Positions 1-5,296 of a stretch of 5,620 nt of DNA are shown here, piece after piece (position 1 is the stretch's first letter; every line of letters begins with the position of its first letter). Position numbers and translations under genes: made by a program. The DNA lies in contig JACDAO010000324.1 of NCBI GenBank assembly GCA_013695405.1, forward strand, positions 1-5,620, read 5' to 3'. Under the pieces are notes generated by a model. It was not told the origin of the DNA and did no database searches. It saw only the letters and a list, made by a program, of their open reading frames with translations. This stretch comes from Acidobacteriota bacterium (GTDB taxonomy: Bacteria; Acidobacteriota; Vicinamibacteria; Vicinamibacterales; Vicinamibacteraceae).

Positions 1-123
1 GCCCAGGATGCCGCGGCCGCCGACAAGGCACGGCTGCGCGACCAGGCGATGCAGAGTGAAGCTGTGCAGGCCATGCTCGACGTGTTCCCGGCTGAAATCA
101 GGGACGTCGAAGAGATCTCATGA
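1..123 (+). CDS. dnaX: DNA polymerase III subunit gamma/tau, C-terminal end (partial)
   Basis: This is the last 40 codons of an open frame entering from the left edge and ending at TGA 121-123. The visible residues include AVQAMLDVFPAEIRDVEEIS just before the stop, preceded by an Ala/Arg/Asp/Gln-rich helix. In many bacterial clamp-loader gamma/tau proteins the extreme C-terminus has this pattern (a helix, then a DVF.AEI.DV strand). The assignment rests mainly on context: the dnaX-ybaB-recR order is among the most conserved bacterial gene clusters. The protein would be the ATPase subunit that loads the sliding clamp and holds the replisome together. The AAA+ domain lies outside the window, so nothing can be said about its active site. 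The gap to ybaB is 40 nt and shows no terminator, consistent with cotranscription. Confidence 0.75.
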   Translation, partial: AQDAAAADKARLRDQAMQSEAVQAMLDVFPAEIRDVEEIS

Positions 124-152
124 GCCCGCAGCCCGACGCCCCACAGCCGTTT

Positions 153-157
153 GGAGG
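153..157 (+). promoter_or_regulatory. Shine-Dalgarno GGAGG for ybaB
   Basis: A perfect GGAGG lies 6 nt upstream of the GTG at 164. It fixes that GTG as the ybaB start and rules out the much longer frame that opens at position 8, which would overlap dnaX and has no family support. Confidence 0.85.
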
Positions 158-163
158 TACCTC

Positions 164-460
164 GTGAACATCCAGCAGATGATGAAGCAGGCGCAGGAGA
201 TGCAGGCCCGCATGCAGAAGCAGGCCGAAGAGACGGTCATCGAGGCCACCGCCGGCGGCGGCGCCGTCACCGTGCAGGTCAACGGCAGCAAGCAGCTGCT
301 GTCCATCGTCATCGACCCGGACGCGGTCAGCCGCGAGGACGTCGAGATCCTGCAGGACATGATCCTGCTGGCGGTCACCGACGCGCAGCGCAAGGCCGAC
401 GAGGCGATGAGCCAGTCGGTGAACGGCATGATGGGCGGCCTCAAGCTGCCCGGCATGTAG
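164..460 (+). CDS. ybaB: YbaB/EbfC family nucleoid-associated DNA-binding protein
   Basis: The 98-residue product begins at GTG 164, set by the GGAGG at 153-157. Family hallmarks are all visible: a Met/Gln-rich amphipathic first helix (NIQQMMKQAQEMQARMQ), a central beta segment (VIEATAGGGAVTVQVNG) whose glycine-rich turn is typical, then IDPDAV..EDVEILQDMILLAVTDAQRKADE, and a Met/Gly-rich tail (GMMGGLKLPGM). Length and order match the family (about 100-110 residues). YbaB/EbfC proteins form tweezer-like dimers that bind DNA and shape the nucleoid. The gene is often encoded between dnaX and recR, as here. It ends at TAG 458-460, only 12 nt before the recR start, in the same frame. Translation of recR may be coupled to it. 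Confidence 0.95.
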   Translation: MNIQQMMKQAQEMQARMQKQAEETVIEATAGGGAVTVQVNGSKQLLSIVIDPDAVSREDVEILQDMILLAVTDAQRKADEAMSQSVNGMMGGLKLPGM

Positions 461-472
461 ACGTCTCCGCCC

Positions 473-1075
473 TTGGCTTCACCCTATCCCGAGCCGCTGA
501 TGCGGCTGATCGAGCAGCTGCAGAAGTGGCCGGGCATCGGCGCCAAGAGCGCCCAGCGCCTGGCCTTCCACGTGCTCAAGGCGCCCCGTGAGGACGCCGA
601 AGGTCTCGCCGACGCGCTGCGCGACGTCAAGGTGCACGTCCAGCATTGCTCGATCTGCAGCAACATCACCGACACCGACCCGTGCATGTACTGCACCAGC
701 CCTGAGCGCAACTCGCACGTCATCTGCGTCGTCGAGGAACCGGCCAACGTCGTCGCGGTCGAGAAGAGCCGCGATTTCCGCGGGCGCTATCACGTGCTGA
801 TGGGCACGCTGTCGCCGCTGCAGGGAATCGGCCCGGATGCGCTGCGAATCAAGCCGCTGCTGGCGCGCGTCGCGGCGGGTGGGATCGAGGAAGTGATCGT
901 CGCCACCAATCCCACCGTCGAGGGCGAGGCCACCGCGATCTACCTGGCCAAGTTGCTCAAGCCGCTCGGCGTGCGCGTCACCCGGATCGGCATGGGCGTG
1001 CCGGTCGGCAGCGATCTCGACTACGCCGACGAGGTCACGATGACCCGGTCCCTGCAGGGGCGGAGGGAAATGTGA
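473..1075 (+). CDS. recR: Recombination mediator protein RecR
   Basis: The 200-residue protein has the full RecR architecture. There is an N-terminal helix-hairpin-helix region ([16 protein letters not shown], from residue 20), a C4 zinc finger (C59, C62, C71, C74), and a Toprim domain with VVEEP at 86-90 and [12 protein letters not shown] at 144-155, followed by [16 protein letters not shown] near the C-terminus. RecR works with RecO (and RecF) to load RecA on SSB-coated single-stranded DNA in gap repair. Length matches the family. The start is TTG 473: the previous in-frame codons run straight back to the ybaB stop with no other start, and the next ATG (position 500) would delete the conserved YPEPLMRLI segment. 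No Shine-Dalgarno is visible before this TTG, so translation probably depends on coupling to ybaB 12 nt upstream. The stop TGA 1073-1075 overlaps the next gene's GTG. Confidence 0.97.
   Translation: MASPYPEPLMRLIEQLQKWPGIGAKSAQRLAFHVLKAPREDAEGLADALRDVKVHVQHCSICSNITDTDPCMYCTSPERNSHVICVVEEPANVVAVEKSRDFRGRYHVLMGTLSPLQGIGPDALRIKPLLARVAAGGIEEVIVATNPTVEGEATAIYLAKLLKPLGVRVTRIGMGVPVGSDLDYADEVTMTRSLQGRREM
1062..1066 (+). promoter_or_regulatory. Shine-Dalgarno GGAGG inside the 3' end of recR
   Basis: GGAGG lies within the last codons of recR, 5 nt before GTG 1072. It selects that GTG over the nearby in-frame GTG 1078 and ATG 1090 and implies translational coupling through the GTGA start/stop overlap. 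Confidence 0.8.
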
Positions 1076-1800
1076 AGGTGATCGCGGTGATGACGCGTGC
1101 ACCGCGCACGTCCGTCGACGCGCCCGATGAGATCAAGACCCGGCTGAAGCCGGTGCTGCCCGAGATCACCAGCCGCGAAGCGCTGCAGCGGGCGTGCCTG
1201 GCCGACGTGCTCACCGCGGCCCGCACGGTGCCCGGCGCGCTGGTGCGAGTGGCCGTGACCCGTGCCGGCAGCGAGCGCGCCTGGGCCGATCTCGGGGTGG
1301 CCCCTGCCCACGTGCTCACGCAGCGGGGCGAGTCGCTCGGCGAGCGCGAACGGGGGGTGTTCGCGGATCTGTTCCGGCGCGGCGCGCGCCAGGTGGTGCT
1401 GGTCGGCTCGGATGTGCCGACGCTTGGCGCCGCCATTCTGCAGCAGGCCTTTGCCGCGCTCGTGGCCTCGCCATCGCACGTGGTGCTGGGGCCGGCCGCC
1501 GACGGCGGCTACTACCTGCTCGGACTGGCCGGACCGGTGGTCCCGGATCTGTTCAGCGGCGTGCGCTGGAGCACCAGGTACGCCCTGGCCGACACGCTGC
1601 GGCGCTGCGAATTCGAGAGCCGGCGTGTGACGTTCCTGCCGATGCTCGACGACCTCGACGAGCCAGAGTCGCTGGCCCACCTGCGCGCCGATCTCGAGGT
1701 CGACCCGTCGCGCGCGCCACACACCGCGGCATTTCTTCGCCAGGTGGAGCCGCTCGGCACGGCGTCGGTCGGACAAGTCCGACCGCTACAACAGCCGTAG
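1072..1800 (+). CDS. DUF2064 / TIGR04282-family GT-A-fold nucleotidyl/glycosyltransferase
   Basis: The 242-residue protein resembles DUF2064 (TIGR04282) proteins, GT-A-fold enzymes related to NDP-sugar and MobA/CofC-type transferases. Visible motifs are an N-terminal strand leading to KTRL (22-25), a DxP-type motif [10 protein letters not shown] with D114, [13 protein letters not shown] with D144-G145-G146, [13 protein letters not shown], and [12 protein letters not shown] near the end of the domain. The substrate is unknown: the family name mentions arsenosugar biosynthesis, but no arsenic genes are here, so I would not transfer that role. Oddities: the usual short APxPGxVKTRL loop is replaced by a longer segment ([11 protein letters not shown]) without the glycine, and the last roughly 12 codons plus the stop lie inside the 39-bp tandem repeat and so are not family sequence. 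The start is GTG 1072, overlapping the recR stop by 4 nt, so it belongs to the same operon. Confidence 0.85.
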   Translation: MKVIAVMTRAPRTSVDAPDEIKTRLKPVLPEITSREALQRACLADVLTAARTVPGALVRVAVTRAGSERAWADLGVAPAHVLTQRGESLGERERGVFADLFRRGARQVVLVGSDVPTLGAAILQQAFAALVASPSHVVLGPAADGGYYLLGLAGPVVPDLFSGVRWSTRYALADTLRRCEFESRRVTFLPMLDDLDEPESLAHLRADLEVDPSRAPHTAAFLRQVEPLGTASVGQVRPLQQP

Positions 1801-1838
1801 GAGTTGGTCGGACAAGTCCGACCGCTACAACGGCCGTA
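1761..1838 (+). repeat. Two tandem 39-bp units, each with a near-palindrome
   Basis: Unit 1 (1761-1799) and unit 2 (1800-1838) are head to tail and match at 36 of 39 positions; from 1767 and 1806 onward they differ at a single base. Each contains the 18-mer GGTCGGACAAGTCCGACC (1767-1784 and 1806-1823), with 8-bp arms around AA, followed by GCTACAAC and GCCGTA. Each unit could fold as a short stem with a tight CAAG loop. There is no T-run after either stem, so a classical intrinsic terminator is not supported. The position between convergent genes resembles REP-like intergenic palindromes. I recall similar GTCGGAC palindromes in Vicinamibacteria-type genomes, but cannot verify that here. Confidence 0.9.
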
Positions 1839-1868
1839 ATCAGGCATCAGGCATCAGTCGGGCATCGG
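1839..1868 (-). repeat. Imperfect heptamer repeat (CTGATGC) at the convergent gene end
   Basis: On the plus strand ATCAGGC occurs twice in succession (1839-1852), then ATCAG, then the related GCATCGG at 1862-1868. Read on the minus strand this is CCGATGC, CCGA, CTGATGC, CTGATGC, CTGAT. The TGA stop of the flippase-like gene (1856-1854) lies within it, and its last codons (Pro-Met-Pro-Asp) come from the diverged copies. It directly abuts the 39-bp tandem units. Confidence 0.7.
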
Positions 1869-2882
1869 GTAGGGTGCCGTCCGGAATCCGCGCAGCGCCA
1901 GGAACGCCACGCCGACGCCGGTCCAGACCAGCATCCGCGCCTTGCGCACCAGCGACACCGTCACGCCGAGCGCCGCGGTGTAGCCGACCACCTGCGCCAA
2001 CAGCGCCGTGCCGGCCTCATCGACACCGAGCCGCAGCGGCACGAACTTGAACGCGACGTTGATCACCCGGTTGACGACCTCGAACAGGAAGGCGCCGAGC
2101 AGCGTCGGGTCGACGCCGCCTGCCAGCAGCGACAGCGTCAGGTAGACCTCCGCCACGCCAAGCGCGTGGTACCCCACTTCGAGCAGCAGCACCGGCCCCG
2201 GCCGTGACGGGTGGCGCCGAGCGAAGGTGTAGATCCGCTCCTCGAGCGTCTGCAGCTTGCCGACCCGTCCGACCAGTGCGCGTGGCGCGATCGCCAGCCC
2301 CTGCAGGCGTCCGACCACATGGGTCAGCGGACGGAACCTGCCACTGGCCAGCGCCAGCGCGACCAGCAGGAACGCGGTCATGCCGACCAGCGCCACCAGG
2401 CTCATCACCCGCAGCGCCGCCGGCAGATCGAAGATCGACAGCAGCACCAGGGTGCCGCCGCCGATCATCGCCGCCACGGTGATGGTGTAGAAAAGGTTCT
2501 CCAGCGCGATTCCCGACAGCGCGCTCATCAGCGAGACCCGGTCGCGGACCAGCGCCGCTTTGGTCGGCTCGCTCACGAACAGGCCGAGCGGAAGCAGGTT
2601 GCCGAGCGCGTCTCCGCCAACCAGCGCCGGGAAGGTGTCGCGCAGGCGCAGCGCGTGCGGCGGCTCGGTACACAGCACCCAGGCCCAGGCGCGCGCCGCA
2701 AAGCGCAGGCCGGACAGGACGAGGATCACGGCGAAGGCGCCGCCGATGCGGCGGAAGCCGTCAGCGACCGTCTCCAGTCCAGTCTGCCTCACGGTGTAGG
2801 CGAACAGCAGCAGCCCGGCCAGGGCGGCGGCCGCGCTGCCGAGGCGCCTGGCAGACGGCGATCTCCGGACCGAATCGGGCAT
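1854..2882 (-). CDS. Lysylphosphatidylglycerol synthase TM-domain (flippase-like, UPF0104/COG0392) membrane protein
   Basis: The 342-residue polytopic inner-membrane protein has about eight or nine hydrophobic segments (roughly 12-30, 48-70, 85-103, 127-150, 158-180, 230-252, 261-282, 292-312, 316-331). Family features are SEPTKAALVRDRV (104-116), ENLFY (129-133), and the conserved late motif FKFVPLRLGVDEAGTALL (278-295). This domain is shared by the lipid-flipping half of MprF and by proteins tied to lipid or glycan transfer; it lacks MprF's soluble aminoacyl-transferase domain, so it should not make lysyl-lipid. The substrate is unknown, and an HpnL-like hopanoid role is possible but unsupported by neighbours. 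Start ATG 2882 has no Shine-Dalgarno; the first hydrophobic segment begins near residue 14, so a much later start is unlikely. The gene converges with the recR operon and diverges from the DUF4203 gene. Confidence 0.82.
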   Translation of the reverse strand: MPDSVRRSPSARRLGSAAAALAGLLLFAYTVRQTGLETVADGFRRIGGAFAVILVLSGLRFAARAWAWVLCTEPPHALRLRDTFPALVGGDALGNLLPLGLFVSEPTKAALVRDRVSLMSALSGIALENLFYTITVAAMIGGGTLVLLSIFDLPAALRVMSLVALVGMTAFLLVALALASGRFRPLTHVVGRLQGLAIAPRALVGRVGKLQTLEERIYTFARRHPSRPGPVLLLEVGYHALGVAEVYLTLSLLAGGVDPTLLGAFLFEVVNRVINVAFKFVPLRLGVDEAGTALLAQVVGYTAALGVTVSLVRKARMLVWTGVGVAFLALRGFRTAPYPMPD

Positions 2883-2923
2883 CGCGTGGGGGAGCAGGGG
2901 CGCGGGACCGAGCCGCAGGCTCC

Positions 2924-2931
2924 ACTATAAT
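2924..2931. promoter_or_regulatory. Overlapping -10 elements in the divergent flippase-like/DUF4203 gap
   Basis: The plus strand carries a consensus TATAAT at 2926-2931. Seven nt separate it from ATG 2939, which places transcription initiation at or next to the start codon. The best -35 match at 16-nt spacing is weak (GGGACC, 2904-2909, three of six). The same bases read on the minus strand give TATAGT (2929-2924), five of six to consensus, which could start the flippase-like mRNA with a leader of about 35 nt. The plus-strand call is strong; the minus-strand call is tentative. Confidence 0.65.
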
Positions 2932-2938
2932 GCCGCCG

Positions 2939-3544
2939 ATGCTGCCGGCGACGTTGCACGTCCCCGCCGCCCTGCTTTTCCTGGTGGGCGGTGTGCTGTC
3001 CTGCTTTCTGGGGCAGCGGACCTTCCGGATCGTCCTCGGGCTCTACGGCTTCGTGCTCGGCGTCCTGGTCGCCGGGTCGATCCTCGGGCCGGCCGACACC
3101 ACCCGCGACCTGTTGATGCTCGGCGCCGGCGGCGTGGCCGGTGCGGTCGCGCTGGTCCTGGCCTACTTCATCGGCGTGGCGCTGCTCGGGGCGGCCTGCG
3201 CCGCGCTCGCCGTCCATGCCGTTGCGGCCTGGTTCGGCGCCGAACCCCCGGCGATGCTGGTGATCGGCTGTACCATCGCCGGCGCGCTGGTGTCGCTGGC
3301 GCTGCAACGCTACGTGATCGTCATCTGCACCGCGTTCGGTGGCGCCTGGCTGCTGGTGATGGGCGCGCTCGGGCTGTGGCACCGCGAGGCGGTGACCGGA
3401 CTCGGCGGGGCGGCGACCGGCTGGCTGTCCTACCCGTTGCGCCCGGCGCCTGGCGAAGGCTGGGTGGTGGTGGTGTGGCTGCTGATTGCCCTGGCCGGGC
3501 TGTTCTCGCAATTGAAGCTGGTCACCCCACGCATGGCCCGCTGA
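2939..3544 (+). CDS. DUF4203-family multi-pass membrane protein
   Basis: The 201-residue protein is almost entirely hydrophobic, with about seven membrane segments (residues 6-24, 29-48, 57-78, 79-99, 104-122, 126-146, 173-190). The second segment carries the recognisable RTFRIVLGLYGFVLGVLVAG pattern of DUF4203 (the TMEM198-like domain), and small residues (Gly, Ala) are abundant in the helices. No enzymatic motif is visible and the molecular function is unknown. I place the start at ATG 2939 rather than the in-frame ATG 2930, because 2930 lies inside the TATAAT at 2926-2931. The 2939 start is 7 nt behind that hexamer, which suggests a leaderless transcript. The stop TGA 3542-3544 is 16 nt before the M24 peptidase, so the two are probably cotranscribed. 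Confidence 0.8.
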   Translation: MLPATLHVPAALLFLVGGVLSCFLGQRTFRIVLGLYGFVLGVLVAGSILGPADTTRDLLMLGAGGVAGAVALVLAYFIGVALLGAACAALAVHAVAAWFGAEPPAMLVIGCTIAGALVSLALQRYVIVICTAFGGAWLLVMGALGLWHREAVTGLGGAATGWLSYPLRPAPGEGWVVVVWLLIALAGLFSQLKLVTPRMAR

Positions 3545-3560
3545 GGATCCGCCGCTGTCG

Positions 3561-4877
3561 ATGCATTCCTTCCGATCCGTCGTACTCGGACTGTGGCTGG
3601 CCGCGTCCGGGTCGCCACTGCTGGTGTCCGCCGCCCCGGCGCCGCTGCCGAAGGCCAAGTCGCACCGCGAACAGAACGCGCTGGTTCACGGCTGGATTCA
3701 GCAGCGGTTCGGCCGGCTGCTGCCCGACCTGATGCGCCGCCACGGCATCGACCTGTGGATCGTCGTCAGTCGCGAGTACAACGACGACCCGGTGTTCCGA
3801 TCGATGGCGCCGCTGACCACCTATGCGTCACGCCGGCGGACCATCCTGGTCTTCCACGACCTCGGGCCGTCGCATGGCGTCGAGCGGCTGTCGGTCGGAC
3901 GCTTCGACTACGACCGGCTCTACACCGTGCGGCCGACCGCCAACGACGGGCAGTGGGCCGGCCTGCGGGCGTTGCTCGACGAGCGGCAGCCGGCGGTGAT
4001 CGGCATCGACGTCTCGAAGACGTTCGCGCACGCCGACGGACTGTCACACAGCGAACACGAGGCGCTGGTCGCCGCGATCGGTCCGGCCCATGCCGCCCGG
4101 CTGAAATCGGCCGAGCCGCTGGCCGTGGACTGGCTGAACCGCAGGCTGCCCGAGGAGACGGCGGCCTATCGCGAGGCGATGACGCTGGCCCACGGCATCA
4201 TCCGCGAAGCGTTCTCGCGGCAGGTGATCACCCCGGGTGTCACCACCACCGACGATGTCGCGTGGTGGATGCGGCAGCGGGTCGCCGAGCTCGGACTCGG
4301 ACAGTGGTTTCATCCGACCGTCGACCTGCAGCGTGCCGGTGGACGCCCGGCCGACAGTCTCGTCATCCAACGCGGCGACTTGCTGCACTGCGACTTCGGG
4401 CTGGTCTACTTGGGCTTCGCCACTGACACGCAACACAATGCTTACGTGCTCAAGGACGGGGAGCGCCAGGCGCCGGCCGGCTTGCGGGAAGGCCAGCGCC
4501 GTGGCACCAGGCTGCAGGACATCGTGCTGATGCAGGCCAGGCCGGGGGTGACGGGCAATGTGGCGCTGGCCGCGTCATTGAGCCAGGGCCGGGCCGAGGG
4601 TCTGACGCCGGTGATCTACTGTCACCCGATCGGGGTCCACGGGCACGGCGCCGGGCCGCACATCGGCATGACCGATTATCAGAACGGCCTGCCCGGGATG
4701 GGGGAGTATCGCTTCGAGCCCGACACCTGGCAGTCGATCGAGCTCAACGTCTCGCACGTCGTGCCCGAGTGGGCTGGCCAGGTGGTGCGGTTCGCGCTCG
4801 AGGAAGATGCGGTGCTGACCGCCGACGGCTGGCGGTGGATTCTCGACCGGCAGGACGCGCTGTACCTGATCGACTAG
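3561..4877 (+). CDS. Exported M24-family metallopeptidase (Xaa-Pro aminopeptidase-like)
   Basis: The 438-residue protein has a signal peptide (hydrophobic 7-15, VSA-A near residue 24, no lipobox Cys), so it should act in the periplasm or outside the cell. An N-terminal creatinase-like region spans about 35-195, followed by the pita-bread catalytic domain. Aligning by eye to aminopeptidase P, all five metal ligands appear present: D278 (HCDFG), D289 (ATDTQ, 11 residues later), H360 in the HPIGVHGHGAGPH block, E394 (SIELN) and E414 (ALEED). H355 and H367 match the substrate-pocket histidines. It should therefore be an active two-metal hydrolase, probably acting on Xaa-Pro peptides. The usual E-P-G is E-L-N here, which I associate with a secreted bacterial subfamily. 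There is no clear Shine-Dalgarno; the start is ATG 3561, just before the signal peptide. Its stop overlaps that of arsR. Confidence 0.9.
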   Translation: MHSFRSVVLGLWLAASGSPLLVSAAPAPLPKAKSHREQNALVHGWIQQRFGRLLPDLMRRHGIDLWIVVSREYNDDPVFRSMAPLTTYASRRRTILVFHDLGPSHGVERLSVGRFDYDRLYTVRPTANDGQWAGLRALLDERQPAVIGIDVSKTFAHADGLSHSEHEALVAAIGPAHAARLKSAEPLAVDWLNRRLPEETAAYREAMTLAHGIIREAFSRQVITPGVTTTDDVAWWMRQRVAELGLGQWFHPTVDLQRAGGRPADSLVIQRGDLLHCDFGLVYLGFATDTQHNAYVLKDGERQAPAGLREGQRRGTRLQDIVLMQARPGVTGNVALAASLSQGRAEGLTPVIYCHPIGVHGHGAGPHIGMTDYQNGLPGMGEYRFEPDTWQSIELNVSHVVPEWAGQVVRFALEEDAVLTADGWRWILDRQDALYLID

Positions 4878-5170
4878 CGTTTCTTGCGCGCCTTGGCCGC
4901 GGCGTCGTCGAACTTGCCGGCCCAGCGCGCGACCCTGGAGATCGAGGCCCCGATGAGGCGATAACGCCGTTGCCGCCCCTCCTTGCGCACGGCGACGAGC
5001 CGGGCCTCGAGCAGCAGGCGGAGATGCTGCGAAATCGCCGGCCGACTCATGTCGAACGGCTCGGCCAACTCGTTGACGGTGCGATCGCCGGTTCGCAGCA
5101 AGTCGAGCAGAGCCCGACGCGTCGGATCAGCAATCGCGCGGAAGACGTCGGTCTGGGCTTGCGCGGTCAC
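4874..5170 (-). CDS. ArsR/SmtB-family winged-helix repressor (SdpR-like)
   Basis: The 98-residue regulator has the classic order: DVFRAIADPTRRALLDLL (8-25), a helix-turn-helix TVNELAEPFDMSRPAISQHLRLL (31-53), a wing LVAVRKEGRQRRYRL (58-72), and a dimerisation helix with a basic tail (KARKKR). It lacks the CxC metal motif of ArsR/CadC and the alpha-5 His/Asp site of SmtB, so metal sensing by those sites is unlikely. The sequence is closest in style to SdpR-type autorepressors, which often sit beside an SRPBCC (AHSA1-like) gene; none is here. I chose GTG 5170. The longer frame from ATG 5233 adds 21 residues without family support and would run over the TTGACA promoter. The gene is convergent with the M24 peptidase (stops overlap) and divergent from the barrel gene, so likely targets are itself and that gene. 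Confidence 0.9.
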   Translation of the reverse strand: MTAQAQTDVFRAIADPTRRALLDLLRTGDRTVNELAEPFDMSRPAISQHLRLLLEARLVAVRKEGRQRRYRLIGASISRVARWAGKFDDAAAKARKKR

Positions 5171-5176
5171 CCAGAC

Positions 5177-5206
5177 ACAGTACGGAAGCCGGCGCTGAAA
5201 TGTCAA
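5177..5206 (-). promoter_or_regulatory. arsR promoter: TTGACA -35 and TACTGT -10
   Basis: On the minus strand a perfect TTGACA (5206-5201) is followed after 18 nt by TACTGT (5182-5177, three of six). The GTG start at 5170 begins 6 nt further on, where transcription should initiate, so the mRNA would be leaderless. The -35 is convincing; the -10 is weak. Confidence 0.55.
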
Positions 5207-5253
5207 CGCATGCCTTCCTATTCGAGCGCCCAACGAATCGGCCCGGCGACGGA

Positions 5254-5281
5254 CCGACCCGCAGCGGCGGGTACGGGTCGG
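5254..5281. promoter_or_regulatory. Inverted repeat, candidate operator upstream of the barrel gene
   Basis: CCGACCCG (5254-5261) and CGGGTCGG (5274-5281) are perfect 8-bp inverted arms with a 12-nt spacer. Arm centres are 20 bp apart, about two helical turns, as for a dimeric regulator. The right arm ends 2 nt before the TAGAGT -10-like hexamer, so a bound protein would cover the promoter. The local ArsR protein is an obvious candidate binder, but this is inference. The GC-rich background makes chance repeats more likely. Confidence 0.4.
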
Positions 5282-5283
5282 CG

Positions 5284-5289
5284 TAGAGT
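5284..5289 (+). promoter_or_regulatory. Putative -10 (TAGAGT) for a leaderless barrel-protein mRNA
   Basis: TAGAGT matches TATAAT at four of six positions and lies 7 nt before ATG 5297, the same spacing as TATAAT to ATG at the DUF4203 gene. No Shine-Dalgarno lies between. No good -35 is visible; the expected place is occupied by the inverted repeat. Confidence 0.45.
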
Positions 5290-5296
5290 GGTTCCG

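Noticed and set aside
479..1102. Long minus-strand open frame opposite recR (207 codons)
   Set aside because: It is a mirror of RecR codons in GC-rich DNA: composition is His/Asp/Arg/Gln-rich with no domain pattern, while the plus strand encodes a complete RecR.
1021..1776. Minus-strand open frame opposite the DUF2064 gene
   Set aside because: It is low-complexity Arg/His/Gln-rich and opposite a gene with clear motifs, GGAGG and start/stop coupling.
1761..1838. CRISPR array or intrinsic terminator
   Set aside because: There are only two directly abutting units with no spacers, so it is not CRISPR; the stems have a very tight loop and no following T-run, so a rho-independent terminator is not supported.
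1194..2207. A 337-codon plus-strand frame crossing the repeat cluster and the flippase-like gene
   Set aside because: It spans a convergent gene junction, is Arg/Ala/Gly-rich throughout, and its internal repeat ([12 protein letters not shown] twice) is just the 39-bp DNA unit translated.
2211..2930. Plus-strand open frame opposite the flippase-like gene
   Set aside because: It is hydrophilic, Gln/Arg/Asp-rich antisense sequence with no family features; the minus frame has proper membrane segments and conserved motifs.
2930..2938. In-frame ATG 2930 as the DUF4203 start
   Set aside because: It lies within the TATAAT at 2926-2931, so it would not be on the mRNA from that promoter; ATG 2939 fits both promoter and protein.
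2789..3658. Minus-strand 289-codon frame opposite DUF4203
   Set aside because: It is a His/Gln/Arg-rich antisense shadow that overlaps three real genes and their promoter.
5184..5218. GGAAG...CTTCC inverted repeat around the arsR promoter
   Set aside because: Five-base arms 25 nt apart are expected by chance; the 8+8 repeat at 5254-5281 is the better operator candidate.
5171..5233. N-terminal extension of ArsR from ATG 5233
   Set aside because: The added residues are not ArsR-like and cover the TTGACA -35; GTG 5170 gives the standard length.
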